DNA of 64,000 nt from Rhodothermales bacterium (lineage in GTDB: Bacteria > Bacteroidota > Rhodothermia > Rhodothermales > UBA10348), in contig JAEPNP010000004.1 of assembly GCA_017643395.1 (NCBI GenBank), positions 62,001 through 126,000 on the forward strand. Direction: 5' to 3'. The notes below the pieces were generated by a model. The model did not search any database and was not told the origin of the DNA. It was given only the letters and a program-made list of their open reading frames with translations. Below are positions 33,790-42,300 of this stretch, in pieces (positions within the stretch are counted from its first letter, which is position 1; each line of letters opens with the position of its first letter). The position numbers were made by a program, and so were the translations under genes.

Positions 33790-34605
33790 TCAGGCCACGC
33801 CGTTGCGTACGCGGGTGTCGCTCATCTGGCGGCGCAGGCGATTGACGATGGTGCGCAGGCGGGTGTAGACGTATTTCTGGTTGTCGAACTTCATGACCTT
33901 GGCTATCTGGTTCGCACGCATGCCCTGCTCGTAGCGGAGCTGGATCAGGAGTTGGTCCTCGGCATCCAGACTGCCGATGGCGCGCTGCAGGTTGGCCAGG
34001 TTCTCTTCATCGACCCCGTCGCCCTGTGCGTCCAGCAGGGTGGACTTGTCGACAGGCTGGATGCCAGCCTCGGCCAGGTCCTCAAACGAGACCATGGGGC
34101 GGTTGGCTCGGAGCGCGGCGAGCAGGTGCCAGCGCTTGTTGACGGACAGGAGTTCATTGATCGTCTGCACGTCGCGGGAGACGTCCGACGTGGTGCACGG
34201 CATGCGGTGTTTGCTCTTGATGAGCTCCGCGATGTCGTCGTGCGGCATCTGCTCCTGGTAGTAGTATTTGAAGACGTGGCGCTGCCGCTCATTGAGCTTG
34301 GAGATCACCGACTGGGGAGCGGAGACCACACGCTGCTTGCGGAAACGGTCCCGGCAGGCGTTGGCGACAACCACGCTGAGCCACGGCGTGAGCTCGCTGT
34401 TGATGCGGAAGTTGCGCAGGGCCTGAAAGTCGGCGTTTCGCAGACGTTCGCAGATGGCCGTATAGGTTTCCATGATGTCGTCCGGATCCTTAAGGAACCG
34501 GCGAATCATGCGCAGGATGACGGGGGTGTACTGGTCCAGCAATTCGTGGTAACCAGTTTCAGGATCCGTCTTGAAACGCTGGATGAGGGCTGTATCGCTG
34601 CTCAT
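33790..34605 (-). CDS. Sigma-70-family factor with two region-4-like HTH segments
   Basis: The 271-residue protein has an ECF-like region 2 (about residues 20-90: YTPVILRMIRRFLKDPDDIMETYTAICERL and LTPWLSVVVANACRDRFRK). What follows is unusual. One region-4-like helix-turn-helix lies at about 100-135 (LNERQRHVFKYYYQEQMPHDDIAELI) and a second at about 205-262 (LDAEDQLLIQLRYEQGMRANQIAKVM then YVYTRLRTIVNRLRR), joined by about 70 helical residues. Ordinary ECF factors are 170-200 residues with one region 4. The ATG at 34605 was chosen because the longer frame has no domain. No anti-sigma gene is adjacent. Confidence 0.78.
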   Translation of the reverse strand: MSSDTALIQRFKTDPETGYHELLDQYTPVILRMIRRFLKDPDDIMETYTAICERLRNADFQALRNFRINSELTPWLSVVVANACRDRFRKQRVVSAPQSVISKLNERQRHVFKYYYQEQMPHDDIAELIKSKHRMPCTTSDVSRDVQTINELLSVNKRWHLLAALRANRPMVSFEDLAEAGIQPVDKSTLLDAQGDGVDEENLANLQRAIGSLDAEDQLLIQLRYEQGMRANQIAKVMKFDNQKYVYTRLRTIVNRLRRQMSDTRVRNGVA

Positions 34606-34712
34606 AGACTGCGGAAGAGCCCCGCTTGCGCCGGCACCGGAATGCCGGGGTACATCGGCCGGTTGGTAACGCAAGTCGGGAACGGTTTCGGGTTTTGCTC
34701 ACAATCCGCTCC

Positions 34713-34743
34713 TTGACCACCCTCAGTCGATCACGCTATTTTG
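34713..34743 (+). promoter_or_regulatory. Promoter of tRNA-Arg
   Basis: TTGACC (34713-34718) is followed 18 bases later by TATTTTG (34737-34743), close to the Bacteroidota TAnnTTTG box, and the mature tRNA begins eight bases further on. Position and both boxes support it. Confidence 0.65.
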
Positions 34744-34750
34744 CCCATCT

Positions 34751-34824
34751 GCGCTTGTAGCTCAGTTGGATAGAGCGTTGGATTCCGGTTCCAAAGGCCG
34801 GGGGTTCGAATCCTCCCAAGCGCG
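34751..34824 (+). tRNA. tRNA-Arg (anticodon CCG)
   Basis: The cloverleaf closes fully. Acceptor stem GCGCTTG pairs with CAAGCGC, the D arm is GCTCAGTTGGATAGAGC, the anticodon stem TTGGA/TCCAA holds the loop TTCCGGT with anticodon CCG (codon CGG), and the T arm is GGGGG-TTCGAAT-CCTCC. The discriminator is G and no CCA is encoded. Its 3' 16 bases recur 144 bp downstream at 34953-34968. Confidence 0.95.
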
Positions 34825-34825
34825 C

Positions 34826-34868
34826 ATGGTGAAGCCCGATCCGCCGTAGGCGGGTTGGGCTTTGCCAT
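34826..34868 (+). terminator. 20-bp hairpin after tRNA-Arg (unit 1)
   Basis: Twenty consecutive pairs (G-U allowed) close a 3-base GTA loop, beginning ATGGTGAAGCCC and ending GGGCTTTGCCAT. ATTTTG follows. It starts two bases after the tRNA and is likely its terminator or 3'-processing structure. Confidence 0.75.
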
Positions 34869-34969
34869 ATTTTGCTGGGCGGATGAGAACCCCAACCAGG
34901 GTTCGTGACGAGCGGCTGCGAAGCAGACGCGACTCACGAGCCGAAGGCGAGTAATCCTCCCAAGCGCGC

Positions 34970-35010
34970 TGCTAAATCCTTGTCCGCCATCGGCGGGCGA
35001 GGATTTTGCA
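34970..35010 (+). terminator. 18-bp hairpin of unit 2
   Basis: The stem reads TGC-T-AAATCCTTGTCCGCC against GGCGGGCGAGGATTT-T-GCA with a single T-T mismatch and a 3-base ATC loop; TTTTG follows. The inner CCGCC/GGCGG is shared with unit 1 while the outer stem has different bases, yet remains paired. Confidence 0.75.
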
Positions 35011-35093
35011 TTTTGTCTGGGCGGATGAGAACCCCACCAGGGTTCGTGACGAGCGGCTGCGAAGCAGACGCGACTCACGAGCCGAAGGCGAGT

Positions 35094-35419
35094 GGCCGAG
35101 CAGACGCGACCTGCAGCATGACGCAGGTCCCATCACCCGAGCCGCAGCGACCAAGGGCCGCACCCGGAATCCAAAAGGGTGTGTCAAGGAACTGCCCGAT
35201 CCGTGACGAACTTGGTGCCAGCGTCCTCCCTTCCTCCCTCCGGGGCGCGGTCGTACCAGTATTTGTCGCTTTCCTGCTGCTCGACCTCCGATTCGTGACC
35301 GATGTCCGATTTCTGGTAGCCCGAATTCTCGCTTCGGGACCCAGATTGAGACATCTTCTCACCGCTCGATTTCGCGCCGGTCTCATGGCCGGCACCACGA
35401 AACCTCTCTGCGTCCCCAG
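35094..35419. other. Non-coding stretch with degenerate third repeat copy
   Basis: From 35094 to about 35156 fragments of the 76-bp module recur in order (GAGCAGACGCGAC, then CACCCGAGCCGCAGCGACCAAGG), interrupted by a small CTGC/GCAG hairpin. The remaining 260 bases to galM hold no gene or clear signal that I can recognise. Confidence 0.5.
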
Positions 35420-36382
35420 GTGAGACTCGATCGTATCCAATTGCGGCTTCCGAATGGCTTCTGCGCAGAGCTGACCAGTCTGGGCGCCACCCTGATGGGC
35501 CTCTATGTGCCCGGAGTCTCCCACTCCCTGGTGCTGGGCCTGCCGGAGCCGGAAGACTACGCGGGGCCGCACCCTTTCATCGGTTCGACGGTCGGGCGAT
35601 ACGCCAATCGCATCGCACACGGCCGTTTCTCGCTGGATGGCAGGGACTATGTGCTGCCGACAAACAACGCACGGCACCATCTGCACGGCGGGCCGGAAGG
35701 ATTTCATGCCCAGATCTGGCGCACGCTCTCCCAATCCGATCACGAGGTCGTGTTTGCTCACACCAGCCCGCACGGGCACGCTGGATATCCCGGCAGACTC
35801 GACGCCCGGGCCACGTATCGCCTCGAGGAGCCTTTTCGGCTTGTGATCGAATTTGAGGCACGCTCCGACCGGCCCACTCCGGTTTCATTGACGCACCATG
35901 CCTACTTCAACCTGGCGGGAGCCGGCGACGTACGCGATCACGAGCTGACACTGTCCGCCACACACTACACCCCGACGGATGAAGAACTCATCCCCACCGG
36001 TGAGCGGGCGCACGTGGCGGGCACGGTGCTCGACTTTCGTGAGCCGGCGGTGATCGCGGATCGCGTCGGCGCTGAGGGCCTCGACCACAATCTGGTGCTC
36101 CCTCCGGATGCCTGCGTTCACGCCCGGCTGCTTCACCGGGAATCCGGAGTGGGCCTCACTATCCGGACCAGCGAGCCGGCCATGCAGATTTACACCGGCC
36201 AGCACCTGGATGACCCGGCCGCCGGCGCCCACTTCCCGGCCTACGCCGGTCTGTGCCTGGAGCCGCAACAGTATCCGGACGCGCCGAATCAGCCCGCCTT
36301 CCCATCGCCCGTACTCAGGCCGGGTGATGTCTACCGAAGTCGAACGGTCTACGAGGCCTCAGCCAACGCCCCCGCGAACTGA
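35420..36382 (+). CDS. galM: Aldose 1-epimerase (mutarotase)
   Basis: The 320-residue enzyme interconverts alpha and beta anomers of galactose or glucose. Seen are STVGRYANRIAHGRFSLDGRDY, the NNARHHLHGGPEGFH segment with the first catalytic-site histidine, LTHHAYFNLAG with the second, and the C-terminal CLEPQQYPDAPNQPAFPSPVLRPGD, whose glutamate is the catalytic base. The start is a GTG that gives a conventional N-terminus. No other Leloir gene is in the window; a GH53 galactanase lies 27 kb away. Its last 34 bases overlap the convergent symporter gene. Confidence 0.95.
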   Translation: MRLDRIQLRLPNGFCAELTSLGATLMGLYVPGVSHSLVLGLPEPEDYAGPHPFIGSTVGRYANRIAHGRFSLDGRDYVLPTNNARHHLHGGPEGFHAQIWRTLSQSDHEVVFAHTSPHGHAGYPGRLDARATYRLEEPFRLVIEFEARSDRPTPVSLTHHAYFNLAGAGDVRDHELTLSATHYTPTDEELIPTGERAHVAGTVLDFREPAVIADRVGAEGLDHNLVLPPDACVHARLLHRESGVGLTIRTSEPAMQIYTGQHLDDPAAGAHFPAYAGLCLEPQQYPDAPNQPAFPSPVLRPGDVYRSRTVYEASANAPAN

Positions 36383-37653
36383 TCCTCGCTGGCCGCGACG
36401 ACGGTCGCCACCGTCAGGTCACCGGTCACATTGGTCACCGTGCGACACATGTCCAGAATGCGATCGACCCCCAGGATGAGGGCAATGCCTGCTGCGGGCA
36501 CGCTCACCGATTCCAGAATGATCACGAGCATCACGATCCCGGCACTCGGCACGGCGGCTGTCCCGATGGATGCGAGGACCGCCGTGAATACAATCGTCAG
36601 CTGCGCACCCAGGTCCAGGCCGAGGCCCAGTGTCTGTGCAATGAAGACGGCCGCGACCGCCTGATAGAGGCCGGTGCCGTCCATGTTGATGGTCGCGCCG
36701 AGCGGCAGCACGAAGCTCGATACTTCTTCCGAAACGCCGAGCTCCTTCTCGGCCGTCTCCATGGTCACCGGGAGCGTGGCTCCACTTGAGGACGTAGAGA
36801 AGGCGACCAGCTGCACCGGAGTAATCTTGCGCAGGAAGTCGCGCAGCTTGATGGGCGTCAGGAAGCGCACCATCGAGAAATAGGTCAGGCACATGTGCAC
36901 CACAAGGCCCAGAAGAACCGCGATGCAGTAGTAGCCCAGCGCCGTCAGGAGCTCGATGATCTCCCTCAGGTCGTCGCCCGCAATCGACACGATGGTGTCG
37001 GCCATGAGCGCGAAGACACCAATGGGCGCCATGATCATGATGATCTCAACCAGCTTGATCACCAGGTCGTTGAACGCCTCAAAGACATCGTATAGCGTCT
37101 TGGCCTGCGCCGCCGGGATCATCAGCATGCCGATGCCCAGGAAGATCGCCACAAAGACCACCTGCAGCATGTTGCGGTTGTTGGCGGCCGAGCCGAAGAA
37201 GTTTTCCGGCACCATGTCCACGATGGGTTGCAGCGGCCCCCGCTCCTGAGCCTCCAGCGCGGCCCCGGTGCGACTCATGGCATCCTCGGCGTAGGTCTCC
37301 TGCAGCTGATCTCGCATTTCCGGCGGAACCGTGTCGCCCGGACGCATGAGGTTCACGACCGTCAGTCCAATGATCAACGCGATGACCGTCGTGGCAATGT
37401 AGATGGCGATGGTCTTTCCCCCGATCCGGGACAGCTTCTTCAGGTCCGACAGGGACGCCACGCCGGTCACCAGCGAGACGATGATCAGCGGTACGGCAAT
37501 CAGCTTCAGCAGATTGATGAAGATGACCCCGAACGGCGAAATCCAGTCCGTGGTGAAGTCACCCCAGCCCGACGACGCGGCCACGATGCCGAAAAACACC
37601 CCCAGGACGAGACCGATGATGATTTGCCAGTGGAGCTTCTTGTACCAGGGCAT
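36349..37653 (-). CDS. Dicarboxylate/amino acid:cation symporter (DAACS family)
   Basis: The 434-residue GltP/DctA-type transporter has HWQIIIGLVLGVFFG at the start. The re-entrant-loop motif SSSGATLPVTMETAEKELGVSEEVSSFVLPLGATINMDGTGLYQ and the last-helix region STAAVPSAGIV-like segment are both characteristic of the elevator-type glutamate/aspartate/dicarboxylate carriers. It imports acidic amino acids or C4-dicarboxylates with sodium or protons; the exact substrate cannot be set. Monocistronic; its 3' end lies inside the convergent galM. Confidence 0.93.
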   Translation of the reverse strand: MPWYKKLHWQIIIGLVLGVFFGIVAASSGWGDFTTDWISPFGVIFINLLKLIAVPLIIVSLVTGVASLSDLKKLSRIGGKTIAIYIATTVIALIIGLTVVNLMRPGDTVPPEMRDQLQETYAEDAMSRTGAALEAQERGPLQPIVDMVPENFFGSAANNRNMLQVVFVAIFLGIGMLMIPAAQAKTLYDVFEAFNDLVIKLVEIIMIMAPIGVFALMADTIVSIAGDDLREIIELLTALGYYCIAVLLGLVVHMCLTYFSMVRFLTPIKLRDFLRKITPVQLVAFSTSSSGATLPVTMETAEKELGVSEEVSSFVLPLGATINMDGTGLYQAVAAVFIAQTLGLGLDLGAQLTIVFTAVLASIGTAAVPSAGIVMLVIILESVSVPAAGIALILGVDRILDMCRTVTNVTGDLTVATVVAASEDQFAGALAEAS

Positions 37654-37774
37654 GGTCGAGGGGCTTGGGCTAGAGTGGGACCGCGGAAACGGGTAGACCG
37701 GCCAAGAAACGTTGACGGGCCCCGTGAATCAACCCGTCTCCTTTCGGCGCCGGCGGACAGCACCAGGCGTTCCC

Positions 37775-38740
37775 TCAGAAGCGCAGGGTCAGCGAAACGC
37801 TGGGCTCCGGAGGTCCGTCGGGCACGTACAGCAACGCCATGTTCGCCCCGAGGCGATCGTTGTGCAACTTGGCGGAAACCGCCGCATCGATGGCTGCAAC
37901 GAGGTGGTTCACCACAAACAGCGTGGACATGCGGGAAGCCGTACGCAACAGATCCTGCGCATGGGCATGATCCTCGGCGTACCGGTAGAAGGTGCTGGAC
38001 ACATTGGGCTTGCTACCCCCGTTTCCGGTCAACTCGGGGTCAATGGCCGCCGTGAAGTTGCCCTCGCCGTCCACCCAAGCGGGATAGTCCGCCCATCCGG
38101 GAGCAAACTGGAAGTACTTGCCGATCAGTTCGTAGTACTGTTGCTCACCGAATCCTGGGAGTTGGTGCGAGAAGGTCGCACCAGTTTCGGGGTGGAACAC
38201 CTGACGCTCGATCGCCTGGATCTGGCGGAAGAAGCTGGTCACGGCAGCACGCTGATCTGCGGACCAGCCGTCCGGATTCGTGAAGTCCACCCCACTCGGG
38301 GCCTGGGCGGCGGGTGCGGACACCGCGTGCCCGAAGTCAGCCTGCAGATATGCCACGTAATCGTTCAACCAGCCCGCGTACTGCACCGGATCCCATTGTG
38401 CGTGGGCAAAGGCTCGGAAATCATCCTCAGCCGACAGCCCGTCCGAACGCTTCAGCGACCAGACCGTGAACACGGCGGCCTCGAGACCAATCGCGACGGC
38501 CGCCTTGATCCAGTTGCGGTTGTACGCCTGACCCGCTCCGGGAGCCAGGGCGGAGAGCCCGAACGCCAGCGGGATGCTGCGCTGATCGGCGCGAATTCCA
38601 TTCGGGGCGACCGCTTCCGTGGGAGCCAGGAGCCCCGCGCGGATCTCTGCGTGCGATGGCAGCGCCTCCTGCGCCGAACTCGGTGCGGCGGCCAGCGCCC
38701 ATGCGCCGACGAGGATCAGACTAGATATACGGCTGAACAA
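37775..38740 (-). CDS. DUF5683-like secreted/membrane protein
   Basis: The 321-residue protein starts at a TTG (38740) inside the end of the thioredoxin gene; that start yields a signal peptide (ISSLILVGAWALAAAPSSAQ). The segment AFGLSALAPGAGQAYNRNWIKAAVAIGLEAAVF matches the DUF5683 membrane-insertion motif common in Bacteroidota, and VVNHLVAAIDAAVSAKLHNDRL closes the domain. The middle 170 residues are specific to this protein. Last gene of the block downstream of porU/porV, so a link to cell-envelope biogenesis is inferred. No enzymatic residues are seen. Confidence 0.65.
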   Translation of the reverse strand: MFSRISSLILVGAWALAAAPSSAQEALPSHAEIRAGLLAPTEAVAPNGIRADQRSIPLAFGLSALAPGAGQAYNRNWIKAAVAIGLEAAVFTVWSLKRSDGLSAEDDFRAFAHAQWDPVQYAGWLNDYVAYLQADFGHAVSAPAAQAPSGVDFTNPDGWSADQRAAVTSFFRQIQAIERQVFHPETGATFSHQLPGFGEQQYYELIGKYFQFAPGWADYPAWVDGEGNFTAAIDPELTGNGGSKPNVSSTFYRYAEDHAHAQDLLRTASRMSTLFVVNHLVAAIDAAVSAKLHNDRLGANMALLYVPDGPPEPSVSLTLRF

Positions 38741-39389
38741 ATCGCTCGAAGATGTCAAAGCTTCGCTGTCCGAGCAGGTAGCGGCGGACCACGCCTTCCC
38801 GGTCAATTACGAAGCTCGTGGGACGAATGTTGAACGCGTCGGAGAACGGCGCGGGAAGGGGTGATCCGGCTTCGACGAATGCCGAAAACGTGCGCAGTTC
38901 AAGGAATTCCTCAAAGCCCTGCAGCGTGGCCGGGTCCTCGTCACTGAGGGATAGCACCACGAGATCGTCGGGATACTTGTCCGCCAAGCGATTCAGTTCG
39001 GGGATTTCCTGAAGACAGGGTGCGCACCAGGTAGCCCAGAAGTTCAGCAACACCACCTTGCCCTCGAGACTCGCCAGATCCAGCTCATCGCCATCATCCA
39101 CGCCCCGGAAGGCAAAATTGCCGGCCTCTGTGGACAGCGCCATGTCCACAATTTCCGGCTGCTCGGTGCCTTCTGCGACGAACATGACGGGGTCGTCGCC
39201 AGAGCGCTGCAGGGTGACCAGGATCAACGCAATCGAGGACAGGATCAGCAGCGACGACAGCACGGCCCCGGCCCACTCGGTCGGGTCCTGCGGTTTGAAG
39301 CCGGGCTTTCGGGAAAGCAATAGCCACAGGAAGACCAATCCAACCGTCAACATGAGGACGGCCGCCGCGAGGATGATGCTCAGGTCCAT
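38721..39389 (-). CDS. TlpA/ResA-like membrane-anchored thioredoxin
   Basis: The 222-residue protein has two N-terminal hydrophobic helices (about residues 1-25 and 40-58), then a periplasmic thioredoxin fold with the redox motif FWATWCAPC, and the cis-proline region RPTSFVIDREGVV. The TlpA/ResA family keeps cysteines reduced or transfers electrons to cytochrome-maturation and other secreted proteins. It begins one base after the stop of the metallopeptidase-like gene and overlaps the DUF5683 gene by 20 bp. An ATG at 39389 was used because the longer frame lies inside the upstream gene. Confidence 0.9.
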   Translation of the reverse strand: MDLSIILAAAVLMLTVGLVFLWLLLSRKPGFKPQDPTEWAGAVLSSLLILSSIALILVTLQRSGDDPVMFVAEGTEQPEIVDMALSTEAGNFAFRGVDDGDELDLASLEGKVVLLNFWATWCAPCLQEIPELNRLADKYPDDLVVLSLSDEDPATLQGFEEFLELRTFSAFVEAGSPLPAPFSDAFNIRPTSFVIDREGVVRRYLLGQRSFDIFERFVQPYI

Positions 39390-39390
39390 G

Positions 39391-42300
39391 TCAGAAGAGG
39401 TCGAAACCGAACAGCACGCCGACATGCCACTGCACGCCACCACCGTACTGCACGGTGCTCTGGCCGTCCGGCGTCACGAAGCCGTCGTCCAGTTGAAAGT
39501 CAAACGTATCCAGTCCGTACGTACCGCTTACAAAAACGGCCGTCGGCAGGAGATAAAACGAGCCCAGTCCAAGGCGAAGTTCCGCGCCCACATCCTTGCG
39601 GATGGACCCCGCCCCGGGGAACGCGCCGCGCCAGGCACTGACGGCGTCCGCGTAGACACGTGCGAACAGCTTGTCCGCGTAGAGGAATCCCATCTGCCGG
39701 TCGATGCGAGGCAGCAGCGGGAAGGTGTACGCCATCTGGGCCCACGCCGTACGGTTGCCGCCCAGCGCATAGAATGGATAGCCTCGTGCACCCGTCAAAC
39801 CACCGATGTAGTCGTCGTAGAAGTCGTTCACTTCACCGCCAAGCACCATGCTGGTGCGTACGCGCGCTGAGATTCCGTGGGGCAACGGCCGCCGAACCAG
39901 ATGCCTGGCCACTCGCGCATCCAGGGTCAGCCTCGTAATCGCGTCGGAGGTGTAGACCGGCGTGAGAATGCCGTCCTCCACATCGAACTCCTCAAGCAGC
40001 CGGCCACGCTCACGTTCGAGCGTAGCCTCCACCTTGATGCCCTCCGGCACCACGTCCATGTGGCGATGCGGCTCGAAGGCCTCGAAGTACGCCTTGAGGC
40101 GCACGGACCGGCCGATGAAGTAGCGTGACGAGGTCTCGGGAATGGCCTGCGCCAGCTCTTTCGAGAAAAAGCGCTCTGTGGTCACGCGGTACGGGCTGTA
40201 TCGCACACCCGCCTCCAGGAGCAGCGCACGGTTGATCTTGCTGCGAGCCGCCAGATCCACCTCCCAGAGGTTGTAGGCAAGATCCGCCAGCGTAGTGTCC
40301 GGATAGCAGGCGGTACAGGGAAATTCCTCGATGCTGAGGCCGTTCTCCACATTCCGGCGCACGTTGAAGAGTTCCAGCGACCACTGCGGAGCCCATCGTT
40401 TGTCCAGGATGCCCAGGCTTCGCCGCAGTTCGAACTGCAGGAACAGGTCGCGCTCCAACTTGAGCAGCGACGACGGACTGAAGAAGTCCGCAGGCGACTC
40501 CGCAGCGCGCGATCCAGGCGCGAGCAGCAGCCCGCCGAACATGGTCAGGCCGTTCATGATCTCCCGGGAAGCCGCGTACGCCCCAATCTTGGTGTTGCGC
40601 AGCAGGGTCTCCCCACGCGTGCGATCCTTGATGCGCACGTCCGTCCTGCTCCGCTTGCGGGACACGTATCGGTCCAGCCGCAACACCGGCAGGAAACTGA
40701 ACGACGTAAAGACGCTCGAATACTCGCTGAGCTCGGCAGCCCGATCCGAATCCGTGGACCAGGCCAGGCCGCTCAGTTCCACTCCAGAGCTGTCTGCCGC
40801 CAGATTCAGCGTCTCACGGGCGATGGGGCCCAGATCCGAGTCGTCGTACGAGTTCGCACTTGGCGTGTTGGCCTTGGTCAGCACGCGCGGCGGCGTGTAG
40901 GCAGGGGCCGATCCCACCACCTGGGGATTCTCCAGCAACGCGAGGCTGTAGCCGTCCCAATCGTATCGTGCGAAAGCCACCTGACCGCCTGGTGCCACGT
41001 CCGGCATGAAGGCTCCGCCAACCACGTTGGTCATGCGTTCCGGTGCCGAAGCGCCGTCTCGCAGTCGATACAGGTTGAAAATCCCGTCCCGATCGGAGGC
41101 AAACCAGACGCCGTCGGTCGAGGGCACAGGTGAGCGTTCGTCGGATTCAGTAGCAAGCACCTGCTCAACTGACCCACCCTGAGCCCGCACGCGCGCCAGG
41201 TCGTATCCGTGCCTGTCGAGCTGCGAGAAGTACACCCAGGCCCCATCGGCGGAGAACCGCGGTTCGGTGGCCTGCTGCCCGGACGCGAAAGCGGTCAAGG
41301 GCGCGACTTCCCCCGAAGCCGGATCCAGCAGCACGATGTTGGTTGTGCCATCTGACTGCCGCACCGCCGCAATCCGGTCACCATCGGGCGACCAGGCCGG
41401 ATCCGAGAGGCGCTGCTCCCGGGTGATCCGTGTGCTCTTTTCCTCCTCCAGCGAATAGCTGTAGAGGTCGTTGAACAGGCGTCCTTCCGGCGTCTCGCGG
41501 GACCGCGTGTAAACCACGCTGCCGCCGTCCGGACTCCAGGTCACCGCGCCGGTGGCGGGGCCGGCCAGACGATGCCCCAGCGCACACACATGACCGGGCG
41601 CTACGTCAAAGGCCACTTCAGCGATCTCCTCGCCGGAGGCCACATCCATAATGTGCAGGTATTGGCGAGAGAAGTCCTCGCCCTTGTTGGAGAGCCACGC
41701 TATGCGCGAGCCGTCCGGCGAAAAGCGCGGGTACTGGTTGTAGAACCCATCGTCCTCCAGCACGCGACCCGCAACCAGCGTTTCCATGCGCTCCTGCATG
41801 GAGGCCGTGTAGTCCGCCTCCAGACTGGAAACCCAGTCCTGCCAGACGTCCCCTCCATCGCGACCGACGGCATCCCGCGCGGCGCGCTCGAAGTTCCAGT
41901 TGCTCCACTGCCCGAGACTGCGGGTCACATCCGCCAGCGCCTGCTCGCCATACGTGGCCGCCAGATACTGCGACAGCGCAAAGCCCTGATTGTAGACGGT
42001 CTCGCGCTCCAGGCTGGTGTGGGAGTAGAAGCCGCCCATCTCCTCGATGGTCAGGGTCTCCCCCGCAAGCACACGGGTGCGCAGGATCATGTCGCGATGG
42101 GCATCCCAGCGGTCGTAGTCCAGACTCGCCCGCTGGTACTGGGCTGTACCCTCGGCCAGCCATGCCGGATTGTTGAGCACGGGTACCGGGTACGAAGCGA
42201 TCACGTTCGGATAGCCGTACAGCACGTCCGGCCTGCGCACGTCCTCGTAGTCCAGGTACTGGAGGTACACAAACGGCACCCGGCGGCCGGACTTCATGCT

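Larger units (their letters stand above)
34809..35093 (+). repeat. Tandem tRNA-tail/hairpin/76-bp-module repeat (two units)
   Basis: Unit 1 is 34809-34952 and unit 2 is 34953-35093. Each begins with the tRNA 3' end AATCCTCCCAAGCGCG (identical 16 bases; the first copy is inside the functional tRNA). Next is a hairpin. The unit ends with a module at 34876-34952 or 35018-35093 that is identical except for one missing base. The module itself can form small hairpins (GAACCC/GGGTTC; ACTC/GAGT). ORFs read across the array are repeat translations, not genes. The nature of the unit is unknown; the tRNA tail at each boundary suggests site-specific insertion or unequal exchange. Confidence 0.9.

Noticed and set aside
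34809-34968. Integrated island or prophage bounded by the tRNA direct repeats
   Set aside because: Only 144 bases separate the repeats and no integrase, phage or plasmid gene is anywhere in the window; a small repeat unit fits better.
34731-35078. 115-residue minus-strand ORF over tRNA-Arg and the repeats
   Set aside because: Its translation is the reverse of the tRNA plus two copies of the repeat module; such ORFs are a known source of spurious proteins.
34905-35423. 172-residue plus-strand ORF leading to galM
   Set aside because: It is made of repeat translation followed by low-similarity residues, with no ribosome site or domain.
37654-37774. Intrinsic terminator between the DUF5683 gene and the symporter gene
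   Set aside because: GACGGG and CCCGTC can pair around a 13-base loop, but the stem is short and no U-run follows on the relevant strand.
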